From NCBI RefSeq assembly GCF_000007365.1, contig NC_004061.1, forward strand, positions 310,001-374,000: a DNA stretch of 64,000 bases, in the 5' to 3' direction. The position numbers and the translations under genes are program-made. The notes beneath the pieces were generated by a model, which was not told the origin of the DNA, did not search any database, and worked only from the letters and a program-made list of their open reading frames with translations. Shown here piece by piece: positions 44,269 through 55,091 of the stretch (its first letter is position 1; every line of letters begins with the position of its first letter). The stretch comes from Buchnera aphidicola str. Sg (Schizaphis graminum). Its GTDB lineage: Bacteria; Pseudomonadota; Gammaproteobacteria; Enterobacterales; Enterobacteriaceae.

Positions 44269-45516
44269 GTGCAGCAAATCTATAAAATAATTTTTCTATC
44301 TTTTAATCAAGATTTTTTTTATAAAACAATTAAAATTTTAATAAATATTATTCTTATAGTTATTTTTATACTACTATCAAGTTGCAATTTTTTAACGGAT
44401 AAAAAAGCGTTTTTTTTAAATAAAGAATTCTCTCAGAAAGAAAAAGAATTTAAAAGATTAAAAGAAAAGAAAGAATATTTAAAAAAACATACAATACACA
44501 AGCATATTTTTTCTTATGGAAATACAATAAGTATCTTTTTAAAAAAATCAGGAGTAAAAATAAATGATATATTAAAATTAATCAAAATAGATAAAAATTT
44601 AAATAATATAACAATTGGACAAAAAATTGTTTGCAAAGTAGATAACTTAGGAAACTTAATTAAGTTAAAATGGTATATTTCTAAATTTCAAAAAAAAATA
44701 TACAAAAGATATAAAAATACGTTTAAATTCATCAAATATACGTATGACTCTTTTTTAGAAAAAAAAAGTATTTATATTAAAAAAAATTCTAACTTTTTTA
44801 AAAGCGCCTATCAATCAGGATTGAATAAATCTGAAATAAATAGTGTTATCAAAGCAATAGAATGGCAAATAAATTTTAATAAATTACATATTGGTAGTAA
44901 ATTTAATGTGATTTTTTTAAATCAAAAAACAAAAAATAAAAAAATATTATTAGGTGTCAAATTAGATAATTTAGATAGAAAGTATTTTTCAATAAGAGCA
45001 TTTAATGGAAAATTTTATGACTCTGATGGTTTTAATAAATCAGAAGAACTGATAAATTTTTCATTTTTAAAAAAATATCGAATCTCTTCTCCATTTAATT
45101 TACGCCGTGTTAATCCAGTTACACATCGTATTAGTCGTCATTTAGGAATAGATTTAGCTATGCCTCAAGGAACACCTGTAATTGCTACTAGTAGTGGTAA
45201 AATTATAAAAGCACAATTTAATAAAATTGCAGGTTTTTATATTTCTTTAAAAAATAAAAATTATTATACTACTAGGTATATGCATCTTAAAAAGATTTTA
45301 GTTAAAGTAGGTCAAAAAATTAAAAAAGGTGAAAAAATAGCTTTATCAGGCAATACTGGACGTACCACTGGTCCGCATTTACATTATGAAATTTGGATTA
45401 ATCATCGCGCAATAAATCCTATAAAAGCAGAATACATTTTGTCGACACAGCTAACAAAAAGTGAAAGAATCAAATATTTAAAAGAGTCTAAAAACATATT
45501 ATCAAAATTAAAATAA
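44269..45516 (+). CDS. mepM: Murein DD-endopeptidase MepM (YebA), M23 family
   Basis: Cleaves peptidoglycan cross-links to allow wall growth. It has an N-terminal membrane anchor (about residues 20-40), a LysM-like segment ([20 protein letters not shown]), and a C-terminal M23 lysostaphin-like domain with zinc ligands in [14 protein letters not shown] and [13 protein letters not shown]. The start is GTG at 44269 with AAGGA eight bases upstream, 10 bases after znuA. It is 415 residues against 440 in E. coli. The zinc ligands of this enzyme are intact. Confidence 0.94.
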
Positions 45517-45535
45517 GTTTTTCTAATAGAAATTT

Positions 45536-46981
45536 TTAATATGTAACTCTTAAAATTCTACTGGTATTCGTTTTACCTATTTTCCCCATTATGTCACCTT
45601 GAGTGACAATGACTAAATCATTATTAAATAGAAATTTTTTCTTGCACAAAAGAATTATTGCTTCATTAGCAGCTTCAACACCATCCTTATCACTATCAAA
45701 ATAAATAGGAATCACACCTCTATAGAGAGCAGTTAAATTTAAAGTTTTTTTATGTTTTGATAAAGCAAAAATCGGTAGTCCAGAAGTAATTCTAGAAGTC
45801 ATTAATGCTGTTTTACCAGATTCTGTCATAGTAATAATTGCTGTAATTCCTTTTAAGTGATTCGCCGCATACATTGATGACATAGCAATGGCTTCCTCAA
45901 TGCTTTGAAATTCTACATTAAGACGATGTCTAGAAACATTAATACTAGGAACTTTTTCTGCCCCTTTGCAAACTTTAGCCATACTTATCACAGTTTCAGA
46001 TGGATATTTTCCAGATGCAGTTTCCGCAGACAGCATGACTGCATCGCTTCCATCTAACACAGCATTGGCTACATCCATAACTTCTGCACGAGTAGGTAAC
46101 GGATTTAAAATCATTGATTCCATCATTTGTGTTGCAGTAATTGCTACCTTATTTAATTTTCTAGCAGTTCTAATTAATTTTTTTTGAATACCTACCAATT
46201 CTGCATCACCAATTTCGACACCTAAGTCTCCTCTAGCAATCATAATTGCATCTGAAGACAATATTATATTTTCTATAGCATTTTGATCAAATACAGCTTC
46301 GGCTCTTTCTATTTTAGCTATAATTTGAGCGTTACTACCAGATTTTTTTAATAACTCTCTGGCTTTTATTAAATCATCAGCACAACGAGGGAACGATACG
46401 GCCAAATAATCTACATCAATTTCAGAAGCAAGAATTATATCTTTTTTATCTTTTTCTGTTAATGCATCTGCTGATAAACCACCACCTAATTTATTAATAC
46501 CCTTATTATTAGATAGAATGCCACCTATAATAACTTTTGTAAATATTGCACATTTTTCAATTTTTATTACTTTTAATTGTATTCTTCCGTCGTCTAACAA
46601 CAAGATATCATTTACATTTAGGTCATTTGGTAATTTTTTATAATCAATTCCGACTCTTTCATTGTTTCCATTTTTTTCATTTAAATTTGCATCTAATATA
46701 AAAACGTCATTAACTTTTAAAAAAATACTGTTTTTTTTAAATTTAGAAATTCTGATTTTTGGTCCTTGTAAATCACCTAATAAAGCAATATGACAATTTA
46801 ATTTAAACATTATTTCTTTTGCTTTTTTCGCTCTTTTTTTATGTTCTTCAGATGAACCATGAGAAAAATTTAAACGAAGAACATTTGCTCCAGATAAAAT
46901 AATCTTTTCAAGATTATTTGCTTTATCTGTAGAAGGTCCTAAAGTTGCTACAATTTTTGTTCTTCTAACACGATTTAACAT
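45536..46981 (-). CDS. pykA: Pyruvate kinase (type II)
   Basis: Final glycolytic step, PEP to pyruvate with ATP formation. Seen: [14 protein letters not shown] at the N-terminus, [12 protein letters not shown], the active-site Lys/Glu region in [25 protein letters not shown], and [11 protein letters not shown]. The 481 residues fit PykA (480). By synteny with zwf and mepM it is pykA, not pykF. It converges on mepM and diverges from zwf; the hexR regulator that sits between them in E. coli is missing. Confidence 0.96.
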   Translation of the reverse strand: MLNRVRRTKIVATLGPSTDKANNLEKIILSGANVLRLNFSHGSSEEHKKRAKKAKEIMFKLNCHIALLGDLQGPKIRISKFKKNSIFLKVNDVFILDANLNEKNGNNERVGIDYKKLPNDLNVNDILLLDDGRIQLKVIKIEKCAIFTKVIIGGILSNNKGINKLGGGLSADALTEKDKKDIILASEIDVDYLAVSFPRCADDLIKARELLKKSGSNAQIIAKIERAEAVFDQNAIENIILSSDAIMIARGDLGVEIGDAELVGIQKKLIRTARKLNKVAITATQMMESMILNPLPTRAEVMDVANAVLDGSDAVMLSAETASGKYPSETVISMAKVCKGAEKVPSINVSRHRLNVEFQSIEEAIAMSSMYAANHLKGITAIITMTESGKTALMTSRITSGLPIFALSKHKKTLNLTALYRGVIPIYFDSDKDGVEAANEAIILLCKKKFLFNNDLVIVTQGDIMGKIGKTNTSRILRVTY

Positions 46982-47258
46982 AAAAACCTCTTAATTTTAT
47001 TAATTATATGTATTTTAAAATTTTAAAAATTTAATCGAAATATAAAAGAGTAAGAAATTTTATAATCAGTTTTTAATAAAAGTGCAAAAACTCAAATAAC
47101 TATGTGAAATATTCATTTATATTTTTTTGTTTATTTAGTAAAATTAATAAAAGCAAATCTATTAAAAAATATTTTAAATAAAGTATATTTTAACATATAA
47201 ATATTTTAAAAAAAAATGTAAAAACGATGTATATATTTTAAATTTTAAAGAGAAAATT

Positions 47259-48731
47259 ATGATTATAGAAACTAATCAAGCTTGCGATCTAGTGATTTTT
47301 GGAACAAAAGGAGATTTAGCAAGAAGAAAATTGTTACCAGCTTTATATAAATTAGAAAAATCTCAAAAAATACATCCAGATACACGTATAATTGGTACAG
47401 GTCGTGCTGATTGGAATACAGAAGATTATATAAAGATAGTAAAAAAAGCAATAAAAATGTTTTTAAATGAAAAAATTGATGAAAAAATTTGGAAAAAATT
47501 ACGTTCACGTTTAAATTTTTTTTATATTGATGTATTTCAAGATCTTCACTTTTTAGAATTAAAAAATATATTAAATCAAAAAAAAAACATTATTATTTAT
47601 TATTGTGCAGTTCCTTCAAATACATTTAATGCTATTTTTACAGGATTAGGAAAAGTTAATTTAAATTCTTTTCCATCAAGAATCATAATCGAAAAACCAC
47701 TCGGTGTATCTTTAGAAACATCAAAAAAAATCAATAATCAAATTGCTAAATATTTTTTAGAATCGCAAATCTTTCGTATTGATCACTATCTTGGAAAAGA
47801 ATCAATATTAAATCTTTTAGCATTACGTTTCTCAAATTCATTTTTTTTTCATAGTTGGAATAATAAAATTATTGATCATATTCAAATTACTGTATCTGAA
47901 GAAGTTGGTATTGAAAATAGATGGAATTATTTTGATCAAATGGGACAAACACGAGATATGGTACAAAATCATCTCCTGCAAATTCTTACAATCGTTTCTA
48001 TGGATAAACCAAAAAATATTACACCTGAAGGCATAAGAGATGAAAAATTAAAAATATTGCGTTCTCTTAAAAAAATTGACTTAAATGAAATTCATATTAA
48101 GACAGCACGAGGTCAATATGCATCTGGAATTATAAATGGTAAAAAGGTACCTTCTTACATAGAAGAAAATGGTGCAAACAAACATAGTAAAACAGAAACA
48201 TTTGTTTCAATTAAAGTTGATATTAATAATGATCGATGGTTTGGAGTTCCATTTTATTTAAGAACGGGTAAACGTTTAGCATATAAATACTCTGAAATAG
48301 TTATTGTCTTTAAAAAAATATCTAAGAACTTGTTTCAAGAATTCAATAAAAATTTATCACCTAACAAATTGATTATACGTCTAGAACCTAATGAAAGTAT
48401 TAAAATATATTTTTTAAATAAAGTACCAGGACTCAGTAAGGAATATAAATTAAAAAGTGATAAAATGGAATTTAATTTTAATATAAATAATACTAAAAAT
48501 TTTGTCGACGCTTATGAAAGGCTATTATTTGAAAGTATGAGAGGAATACAATCATTATTTGTATGTCGAGAAGAAGTAGAAGAAGCGTGGAAATGGATTG
48601 ATCCAATAATAAACGGTTGGAAAAAAACAAATATAAATACTGTACAGTTATATAAATCTGGTACATGGGGGCCAAAAAGTTCGGACGAAATCATTATGCG
48701 AGATGGTCGATTTTGGGAAACATTTAATTAA
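47259..48731 (+). CDS. zwf: Glucose-6-phosphate 1-dehydrogenase
   Basis: First step of the oxidative pentose phosphate pathway, producing NADPH. Seen: dinucleotide loop GTKGDLARRKLLPALY, IIEKPLGVSLETS, the active-site motif RIDHYLGKE (about residue 172), and GVPFYLRTGKRL. The 490 residues match E. coli (491). An AAAGAGAAAATT leader precedes the ATG. Its product goes to Pgl at 11.6 kb. Confidence 0.97.
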   Translation: MIIETNQACDLVIFGTKGDLARRKLLPALYKLEKSQKIHPDTRIIGTGRADWNTEDYIKIVKKAIKMFLNEKIDEKIWKKLRSRLNFFYIDVFQDLHFLELKNILNQKKNIIIYYCAVPSNTFNAIFTGLGKVNLNSFPSRIIIEKPLGVSLETSKKINNQIAKYFLESQIFRIDHYLGKESILNLLALRFSNSFFFHSWNNKIIDHIQITVSEEVGIENRWNYFDQMGQTRDMVQNHLLQILTIVSMDKPKNITPEGIRDEKLKILRSLKKIDLNEIHIKTARGQYASGIINGKKVPSYIEENGANKHSKTETFVSIKVDINNDRWFGVPFYLRTGKRLAYKYSEIVIVFKKISKNLFQEFNKNLSPNKLIIRLEPNESIKIYFLNKVPGLSKEYKLKSDKMEFNFNINNTKNFVDAYERLLFESMRGIQSLFVCREEVEEAWKWIDPIINGWKKTNINTVQLYKSGTWGPKSSDEIIMRDGRFWETFN

Positions 48732-48927
48732 AATCCACTCTGAATAATTTATCTATCTTGACTTAATTAAGAAAATTATGTTAGCTTAAAAAATTATTTT
48801 TTAATACCTTTATTTTCTATAATTAACATTATAAATTTAAGTTTAAAAAACATTTTTATATTTTCTTTAATTAAATTTCTTTTTTTAATTAAAACTATTT
48901 TATCTAAATTGAGGAAGATAATATCTT

Positions 48928-49806
48928 ATGATACGTATTATTCTTTTCTTATTAACTAATTTAGCAGTTATGCTAACATTCAGTCTGATTCTTGCTGTGA
49001 CAGGAATTCAGTCTGAAAGTATTTACGGTCTATTGATTATGTCAAGTCTATTTGGTTTTAGTGGATCTATCTTATCACTTATTATGTCTAAATGGATTGC
49101 ATTGCGTTCTGTAAATGGTAGAATCATTAATCATCCTAGCAATGAAACAGAAAGTTGGCTAATTGATACTATTCGTCAACAATCTATAAAAAAAAATATT
49201 ATTATGCCACAAATAGCAATATATGAAGCTGCTGATATCAATGCATTTGCTACAGGTGCTCGTCGTAATGCAGCTTTGATTGCTATATCAACAGGATTAC
49301 TAGAAAATATGACACGTAGTGAGGCAGAAGCAGTAATTGCTCATGAAATTAGTCATGTTTCAAATGGTGATATGATCACAATGACTTTAGTTCAAGGTGT
49401 TGTAAACACTTTTGTAATCTTTATATCTCGTATTATTTCACAAGCATTGAGCAGCTTATTATCGAGTAATAGAAATGAAAATAGTGAAGATGAAAAAGAT
49501 TCATTTTTATTTTTTTTAATTTCTACATTTCTAGAAATAATTTTTGGTGTACTTGCAAGTATTATTACTATGTGGTTTTCTAGACATCGAGAATTTTATG
49601 CTGACGCAAGTTCAGCAAAATTAGTCGGAAAAGAAAAAATGATTTCTGCCCTAAATCGTTTAAAGTCAAGTCATGAGCCTCAAGAATCAGATAGCATAAT
49701 TGCATTTTGTATTAACGGAAAATCTAATTCATTTATAGAATTATTCGCCTCCCATCCATCTTTAGAAAAAAGAATACAGGCGCTAAAAAATAAAAAATAT
49801 ATGTAA
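48928..49806 (+). CDS. htpX: Membrane zinc protease HtpX
   Basis: M48 family inner-membrane endopeptidase that degrades misfolded membrane proteins. Two N-terminal hydrophobic segments (about 5-25 and 32-52), the HExxH motif in [14 protein letters not shown] (about residue 139), two further hydrophobic segments, and the third ligand Glu in [14 protein letters not shown] are seen. The 292 residues compare with 293 in E. coli. A TGAGGAAGAT ribosome-binding site lies upstream. Confidence 0.96.
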   Translation: MIRIILFLLTNLAVMLTFSLILAVTGIQSESIYGLLIMSSLFGFSGSILSLIMSKWIALRSVNGRIINHPSNETESWLIDTIRQQSIKKNIIMPQIAIYEAADINAFATGARRNAALIAISTGLLENMTRSEAEAVIAHEISHVSNGDMITMTLVQGVVNTFVIFISRIISQALSSLLSSNRNENSEDEKDSFLFFLISTFLEIIFGVLASIITMWFSRHREFYADASSAKLVGKEKMISALNRLKSSHEPQESDSIIAFCINGKSNSFIELFASHPSLEKRIQALKNKKYM

Positions 49807-49833
49807 TCAATAGATATCAGAAATATAAAAACA

Positions 49834-49872
49834 TTATCTCTCTTAGTAGAAAACTTTTCTATTAAGAGATAA
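49834..49872. terminator. Long hairpin after htpX
   Basis: TTATCTC plus TTAGTAGAAAA (49834-49853, with a 2-base bulge) pairs with CTTTTCTATTAAGAGATAA (49854-49872), one G-T pair. The plus-strand side lacks a U-run, so it may protect the htpX 3' end rather than terminate. Confidence 0.5.
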
Positions 49873-50591
49873 AACTTATAAAAACACTTTTCAAATAATT
49901 TTTAAACTTGTTTTTTAATATAAACATGATTATAATAAAAAATATTATATTTTATATAAAAATGTTTTTTTAATCTAAAAATTTTAAATATTAAAAATAT
50001 TAATAAAACTTTTCTTAAAACTCTTAAATTCATATCTTGTAAAAACCATTAATATTTATTTTCTTAATTTCTATATATAGAAAATCTTAAAATTAATACA
50101 TTTTATTTAGAAAATAAATTAAACTAAATTTTAAAAAAATTTATAAAATAAGAAAAAATAGTGGTAAAAAAAATTCTTTTATACTTAAACTCGATAAAAA
50201 TATTAAAAAGTAGTTAAGAAGATAAAAATAATACTAAAAATTTAAAAAAATATTACTGAAAGGTAATGCAATTTATCTATAAAAAAATATATTTTACTGA
50301 AATTTATTCTTTTTTTTAAAATTAATTTAAAAAAAAAGACTTTATTGATAAATGTTTATCAAATTTAAAATAAAATTTTACTTCAACTGAACTAAATATA
50401 ATAACTTCTAACTTCATATGAATGCAGTCTTGCAAAATCTTTTTAATCAGATATGGTCCATATTTTATCTCAACTATTTTTTAATTTTCTTGATATAATA
50501 AAATATTATATAATCTCAAATTACATTATATCTTAAATATTTAGATATATTAAATATTGGGCTGTCCTATTTTTTTTACGGAGTTTTTCTG
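49873..50591. other. Gene-free spacer between htpX and yoaE
   Basis: About 720 bases of very AT-rich sequence without an ORF. I searched by eye on both strands for a cold-shock-protein relic, which E. coli and Buchnera gene order would lead one to look for here, and found no match. A near-perfect inverted repeat TTGATAAA-TG-TTTATCAA sits at 50345-50362. The last part (GGGCTGTCC to ACGGAG, from about 50559) is the leader and ribosome-binding site of yoaE. Confidence 0.5.
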
Positions 50592-52139
50592 ATGGAGTTT
50601 TTTTTAGACCCGTCAATTTGGGCCGGCTTATTAACATTAGTTGTTTTAGAAGTAGTATTAGGGATTGATAATTTAATATTTGTAGCAATTTTATCAGAAA
50701 AATTACCTCCTAATCAAAGAGATAAGGCACGTTTAATTGGTTTAGGACTGGCTTTAATTATGCGATTAGCGTTATTATCATTGATATCTTGGGTAGTAAC
50801 ACTCACTTCTCCTATTATTAGTAATAATTTTTTTTCTTTGTCAATACGTGATTTAATATTACTTATTGGTGGTTTATTTCTTTTATTTAAAGCTACAATT
50901 GAATTACATGAAAGACTAGAAAATGAAGACCATGAAAATACAGAAAATAAAAATTATGCCAGTTTTTGGGCTGTAGTTATTCAAATAGTTGTATTAGATG
51001 CAGTGTTTTCCTTAGATGCAATAATTACAGCAGTGGGCATGGTAAATCAATTATTAATCATGATGATAGCAGTTGTATTAGCTACAATATTAATGTTATT
51101 AGCATCGAAAGCATTAACAAATTTTATTAATATACATCAAACTGTAGTTGTATTATGCCTTAGTTTCTTATTAATGATTGGTTTTAGTTTAGTCGCAGAA
51201 GCTTTAAAGTTTTATATTCCAAAAGGATATTTATATGCAGCAATAGGTTTTTCTATTTTAATCGAGATTTTTAATCAAATTGCTCGTCATAATTTTATGA
51301 AAAATCAATCTAGAAAACCTATGAGACAAAGAGCAGCTGAAGCAATTTTACGTTTAATGATAAGAGAAAAGAATAACAATAAAAATAGAATAAAAACTGA
51401 TAATAAAGCAGAAATAGTACTTTCATCTTCCTTAGAAACAGAAACTTTTAAAGATGAAGAAAAATATATGATTAATGGAGTTCTTACTTTAGCCGGTCGA
51501 TCAATTAAAAGTATTATGACTCCACGAAGTAATATATCTTGGGTAAATACAGAAAAAACAATCAATGAAATTCGATTACAATTATTAGATACACCTCATA
51601 ATTTATTTCCTGTTTGTAAAGGTGAATTAGATGAAATAATCGGTATTGTACGAGCTAAGGAATTATTAGTCGCTATTGAAAAAAATATAGACGTTTATAC
51701 ATTTGCCTCTCAAATACCACCTATTATTATACCAGATACTCTTGATCCTATAAATTTACTTGGAGTACTTCGTCGTGCTCAAGGTAGTTTTGTAATTGTC
51801 AGTAATGAATTCGGTGTTGTTCAAGGATTAATTACACCTTTAGATGTTTTAGAAGCTATAGCAGGTGAATTTCCAGACGCAGATGAAACTCCAGATATTA
51901 TAAAAGAACAAAACAGCTGGTTAGTTAAGGGAGAAACAGATTTACATTCTTTACAACAATTACTTAATACTAAAGAATTAATTAAACAAGATGACTGTGC
52001 TTCTTTAGGAGGATTGCTAATTTCTCAAAAAGGTCAATTACCTCTCCCAGGAGAAACAATTAAGATTAATTCTTTTTCTTTTCACATTGTTAATGCTACA
52101 GAATATCGTATCGATTTAGTGAGAATAACTAAAAATTAA
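50592..52139 (+). CDS. yoaE: TerC-family membrane protein with CBS and CorC domains (YoaE)
   Basis: Inner-membrane protein of unproven function; TerC relatives are linked to metal ion export. The N-terminal half has about seven membrane segments with the TerC acid motifs [15 protein letters not shown] and [17 protein letters not shown]. Then come two CBS motifs ([29 protein letters not shown]) and a C-terminal CorC/HlyC domain ([17 protein letters not shown]). The 515 residues match E. coli YoaE (518). ACGGAG lies eight bases before the ATG. Confidence 0.94.
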   Translation: MEFFLDPSIWAGLLTLVVLEVVLGIDNLIFVAILSEKLPPNQRDKARLIGLGLALIMRLALLSLISWVVTLTSPIISNNFFSLSIRDLILLIGGLFLLFKATIELHERLENEDHENTENKNYASFWAVVIQIVVLDAVFSLDAIITAVGMVNQLLIMMIAVVLATILMLLASKALTNFINIHQTVVVLCLSFLLMIGFSLVAEALKFYIPKGYLYAAIGFSILIEIFNQIARHNFMKNQSRKPMRQRAAEAILRLMIREKNNNKNRIKTDNKAEIVLSSSLETETFKDEEKYMINGVLTLAGRSIKSIMTPRSNISWVNTEKTINEIRLQLLDTPHNLFPVCKGELDEIIGIVRAKELLVAIEKNIDVYTFASQIPPIIIPDTLDPINLLGVLRRAQGSFVIVSNEFGVVQGLITPLDVLEAIAGEFPDADETPDIIKEQNSWLVKGETDLHSLQQLLNTKELIKQDDCASLGGLLISQKGQLPLPGETIKINSFSFHIVNATEYRIDLVRITKN

Positions 52140-52212
52140 GATATAAATAGCAAGTTTTCTAAGTAATTTTTTGTTTAAAAAAATTTTTTACTGAACTTAT
52201 TTCGAGTAAGAT

Positions 52213-52845
52213 ATGTCTGACATAATTTTAGCCATTGATACTTCAATTGACCACTGTTCAGTTGCTGTATATAAAAAAAAGGTAATTTACTCTTTGTCTG
52301 AAAATTGCAAAAAAGAACATACAATAAAAATATTGCCAATGATTAAAAAAGTATTAATGAACGCCAAAATTACATTGAAGGATTTAAATTATGTGGCTTT
52401 TTCAAAAGGACCAGGCAAGTTTACTGGAATACGTATTTCAATAGGAATCGCACAAAGTTTATCTTTAAGTTTAAAAATACCTATATTTGGAATTTCAACT
52501 TTATCTATTTTGGCTCAAAAAGCATGGCGAAAATATAAAAAAAAGCAAATATTAGTCGCAGTTAATGCAAAAATAGGACAAGTATACTGGGGTGAATACC
52601 TGAGAAACAATACTTTATTATGGACAGGAGAAAAAACAGAATCTTTAATTAAAATAAATAAAATAGAAGATAAAATGAAAAAACTTAAAAAAAAATGGAT
52701 ATTAGTTGGTGATGGGTGGAAAAAAATTAAACGGGAAAATTCTTTAAAATTCGAACAAAAAAAGATTTTATATCCTAATGCAAAAGATATTATTCCCTTT
52801 TTGTTTTCTGAAAATTCAAAACCGAGAATTTTGTCATTTTTCTAA
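52213..52845 (+). CDS. tsaB: tRNA threonylcarbamoyladenosine modification protein TsaB
   Basis: ASKHA-fold partner of TsaD in t6A37 tRNA modification. Seen: LAIDTSIDHCSVAVY at the N-terminus, the interface segment FSKGPGKFTGIRISIGIAQ, and GISTLSILAQ. It is 210 residues against 231 in E. coli, with the shortening in the C-terminal part. In E. coli yeaY, fadD and rnd lie between it and minE; none is present here. Confidence 0.94.
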   Translation: MSDIILAIDTSIDHCSVAVYKKKVIYSLSENCKKEHTIKILPMIKKVLMNAKITLKDLNYVAFSKGPGKFTGIRISIGIAQSLSLSLKIPIFGISTLSILAQKAWRKYKKKQILVAVNAKIGQVYWGEYLRNNTLLWTGEKTESLIKINKIEDKMKKLKKKWILVGDGWKKIKRENSLKFEQKKILYPNAKDIIPFLFSENSKPRILSFF

Positions 52846-52898
52846 AATAAGTAATAATTATTTAGATCATTTATTTTAAAAATATTTCAAAATTAAAA

Positions 52899-52937
52899 AA
52901 ATCAATACTGAAGTATTAAATATAGTTCAGTATTGAT
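52899..52937 (-). terminator. Bidirectional terminator between tsaB and minE
   Basis: AATCAATACTGAA (52899-52911) and TTCAGTATTGATT (52925-52937) form a perfect 13-base-pair stem with a 13-base loop. Reading the minus strand it is followed by TTTTTAATTTT, a classic intrinsic terminator for the minCDE transcript. It can also stop the convergent tsaB. Confidence 0.85.
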
Positions 52938-53026
52938 TATATCGAATTATTATTTTATATATAGAATATATGTTTAGTTCTATAAAATATTAATATATAC
53001 TATCTTTTATAGATTGTTTCAAAAAT

Positions 53027-53278
53027 CTAATCGGGTAAAATAATATTTAATTCTAATACAGAAATGTCTTCATTTTTTTGTTCTAATTGTATTGTAACCA
53101 TATGAGGATCGATATTGACATATTTACAAATTACAGAAAGTATTTCACGCTTTAGCTGTGGCAAATAATCTGGTTCACTTTTAAATTTTCTTTGTTCTGC
53201 AACAATTATTTGTAATCTTTCTTTTGCAACATGAGCTGTGTTTTTGTTCCGGGATAAAAAAAAATCTAATAACGCCAT
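53027..53278 (-). CDS. minE: Cell division topological specificity factor MinE
   Basis: Stimulates MinD ATPase and drives Min oscillation so that FtsZ assembles at midcell. N-terminal [21 protein letters not shown] carries the membrane-targeting and MinD-binding part; the C-terminal topological domain contains [16 protein letters not shown]. The 83 residues compare with 88 in E. coli. It starts 2 bases after the minD stop. Confidence 0.96.
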   Translation of the reverse strand: MALLDFFLSRNKNTAHVAKERLQIIVAEQRKFKSEPDYLPQLKREILSVICKYVNIDPHMVTIQLEQKNEDISVLELNIILPD

Positions 53279-53280
53279 AT

Positions 53281-54093
53281 CTATCTCCCGAATAAACGTC
53301 GTAAAAAACTTTTTTTTTCTTCTTCAATAAAGCGGAATTTATGATTTTCACCTAACAATCGATTGACTGTGTCAAAATAAGCACTTCCTGCATTAGAATT
53401 TTGATCTAAAATGATAGATTCACCTTGATTAGATGCTCTCAATACAGACGCGTCCTCTGGAATCACACCAATAATTGGTATACGAAGTATTTCTATAACA
53501 TCTTTCATACTTAACATTTCTCCTTTTTTAACACGTGTCGGATTATAACGTGTTAATAAAAGATATTCCTTTATAGGAGTTATGTTTTTTTCAGATCTTT
53601 TTGATTTAGACGATATAATACCTAAGATTCTATCAGAATCGCGAACCGAAGATACCTCAGGATTAGTAGTCACAATCGCTTCATCTGCAAAATATATTGC
53701 TAAAATAGCACCAGTTTCAATTCCTGCAGGCGAATCACAAATAATAAAATCAAATTCCATATTTATAAGTTGATTTAAAACTTTTTCCACTCCTGAATAT
53801 GTTAATGATTCTTTATCACGAGTTTGAGATGCTGGTAAAATAAACAAATTTTTTGTTTTTTTATCTTTAATCAACGCTTGTTGAATTCTAGCATCACCTT
53901 GAATAACATTAATAAAATCATATACTACTCTGCGCTCACATCCCATTATTAAATCTAAGTTTCTTAATCCTATATCAAAATCTATCACAACTGTTTTTTT
54001 CCCTTTTTGTGCTAAACCAGTTGCAATAGCAGCACTTGAAGTGGTTTTACCTACACCTCCTTTCCCTGAAGTAACTACAATAATCCGTGTCAT
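53281..54093 (-). CDS. minD: Septum site-determining ATPase MinD
   Basis: ParA/MinD-type ATPase that recruits MinC to the membrane. The deviant Walker [13 protein letters not shown] is at residues 7-18. [21 protein letters not shown], the Asp of Walker B in [11 protein letters not shown], and the C-terminal amphipathic membrane-targeting helix ([14 protein letters not shown]) are present. The 270 residues equal E. coli. Order minC-minD-minE is intact. Confidence 0.98.
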   Translation of the reverse strand: MTRIIVVTSGKGGVGKTTSSAAIATGLAQKGKKTVVIDFDIGLRNLDLIMGCERRVVYDFINVIQGDARIQQALIKDKKTKNLFILPASQTRDKESLTYSGVEKVLNQLINMEFDFIICDSPAGIETGAILAIYFADEAIVTTNPEVSSVRDSDRILGIISSKSKRSEKNITPIKEYLLLTRYNPTRVKKGEMLSMKDVIEILRIPIIGVIPEDASVLRASNQGESIILDQNSNAGSAYFDTVNRLLGENHKFRFIEEEKKSFLRRLFGR

Positions 54094-54117
54094 ATAAAAT
54101 TTCCTAAAAAAACAGAA

Positions 54118-54846
54118 TTAACTGAGAGAATTAATAGTTAAAAATTTATTTTTTAAGTAAATTTGAGCTGATTTACCAATAAAATGTGATGGTATTTGAT
54201 CTGATAACCAATATTGACCTGATACTGATATTAATTCAGCAAATAATGTGGTACAAAATATTTTACTTGTGATATCTCCATTAGCACCAGCAAGTACTCT
54301 ACCTCGGACTGAACCATAAACATGAATATTTCCATCTGCAACTAATTCTGCTCCAGCACTTACATTATTTATTACTACTAAATCAGAATATTTAGCATAG
54401 ATTTTTTGTCCTGAACGAACAGGTGTATTTATAATATGAGTTTTTTCTATTTTTTTAACTCGTAATCTTTGTTCATTTTTTGTTTTTTTTAAAGTAGAAG
54501 TATGATAAAAAGAACGTAAATCTTTATTTGTATTAGTTGTGTTACTTTCTAACAAAACAGGTAAGCCTGATTCAACAATAATTTTTTTAAAATAATTATC
54601 TTTACATCCACTGACACCTACAATATAAAAACCGTATTCAATAATAATTTCTTGTATTTTTTTCCAATTTACTTGATTTAGCAAATTTGATACATTCACA
54701 ATAACAGGAACGTTTTTAAAGAATTGAGGATATTCTTGAATTTTTTTGTATAGTGATTTACTTATTAAGTCTACATTGTTAGTATTTAAATATAGTACTA
54801 AAAATGTAAAATTGCTACCTTTAAGTTCAATAGGCATTTTTTGCAT
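54118..54846 (-). CDS. minC: Septum formation inhibitor MinC
   Basis: Inhibits FtsZ polymerisation at the poles with MinD. The N-terminal FtsZ-interacting domain (about residues 5-105) is more diverged. The C-terminal beta-helix domain is well conserved (SGQKIYAKYSDLVVINNVSAGAELVADG, YGSVRGRVLAGANGD) and binds MinD. The 242 residues compare with 231 in E. coli. First gene of the min operon, 24 bases before minD. Confidence 0.96.
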   Translation of the reverse strand: MQKMPIELKGSNFTFLVLYLNTNNVDLISKSLYKKIQEYPQFFKNVPVIVNVSNLLNQVNWKKIQEIIIEYGFYIVGVSGCKDNYFKKIIVESGLPVLLESNTTNTNKDLRSFYHTSTLKKTKNEQRLRVKKIEKTHIINTPVRSGQKIYAKYSDLVVINNVSAGAELVADGNIHVYGSVRGRVLAGANGDITSKIFCTTLFAELISVSGQYWLSDQIPSHFIGKSAQIYLKNKFLTINSLS

Positions 54847-55091
54847 ATATATTGCTCAATAATGTTTAATTATATGCACATGAAATATAAATTATGTTTT
54901 TAGAAAAAGTTGAAAACTTAATGAAGTTTAATTAAATTATAATATAAATATTATATGATAACAATTTCTATTTTTTATTAAAATTATTAAAAATCAAAAA
55001 AACCTTAAATAAAATTCAATTGGTTTATAATTTTAAAAAACTCTATAGTTTAGATTTATCAAAATTTTACAAATTAAAAGGAAAAAAAATA

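Noticed and set aside
45966-46187. Plus-strand ORF within pykA
   Set aside because: Shadow of the conserved pyruvate kinase coding strand.
50345-50362. FNR-type site TTGAT...ATCAA
   Set aside because: The spacing is eight bases rather than four, and there is no target gene start nearby; treated as an unexplained palindrome.
49873-50591. cspC relic between htpX and yoaE
   Set aside because: No frame on either strand shows the cold-shock RNA-binding motifs.
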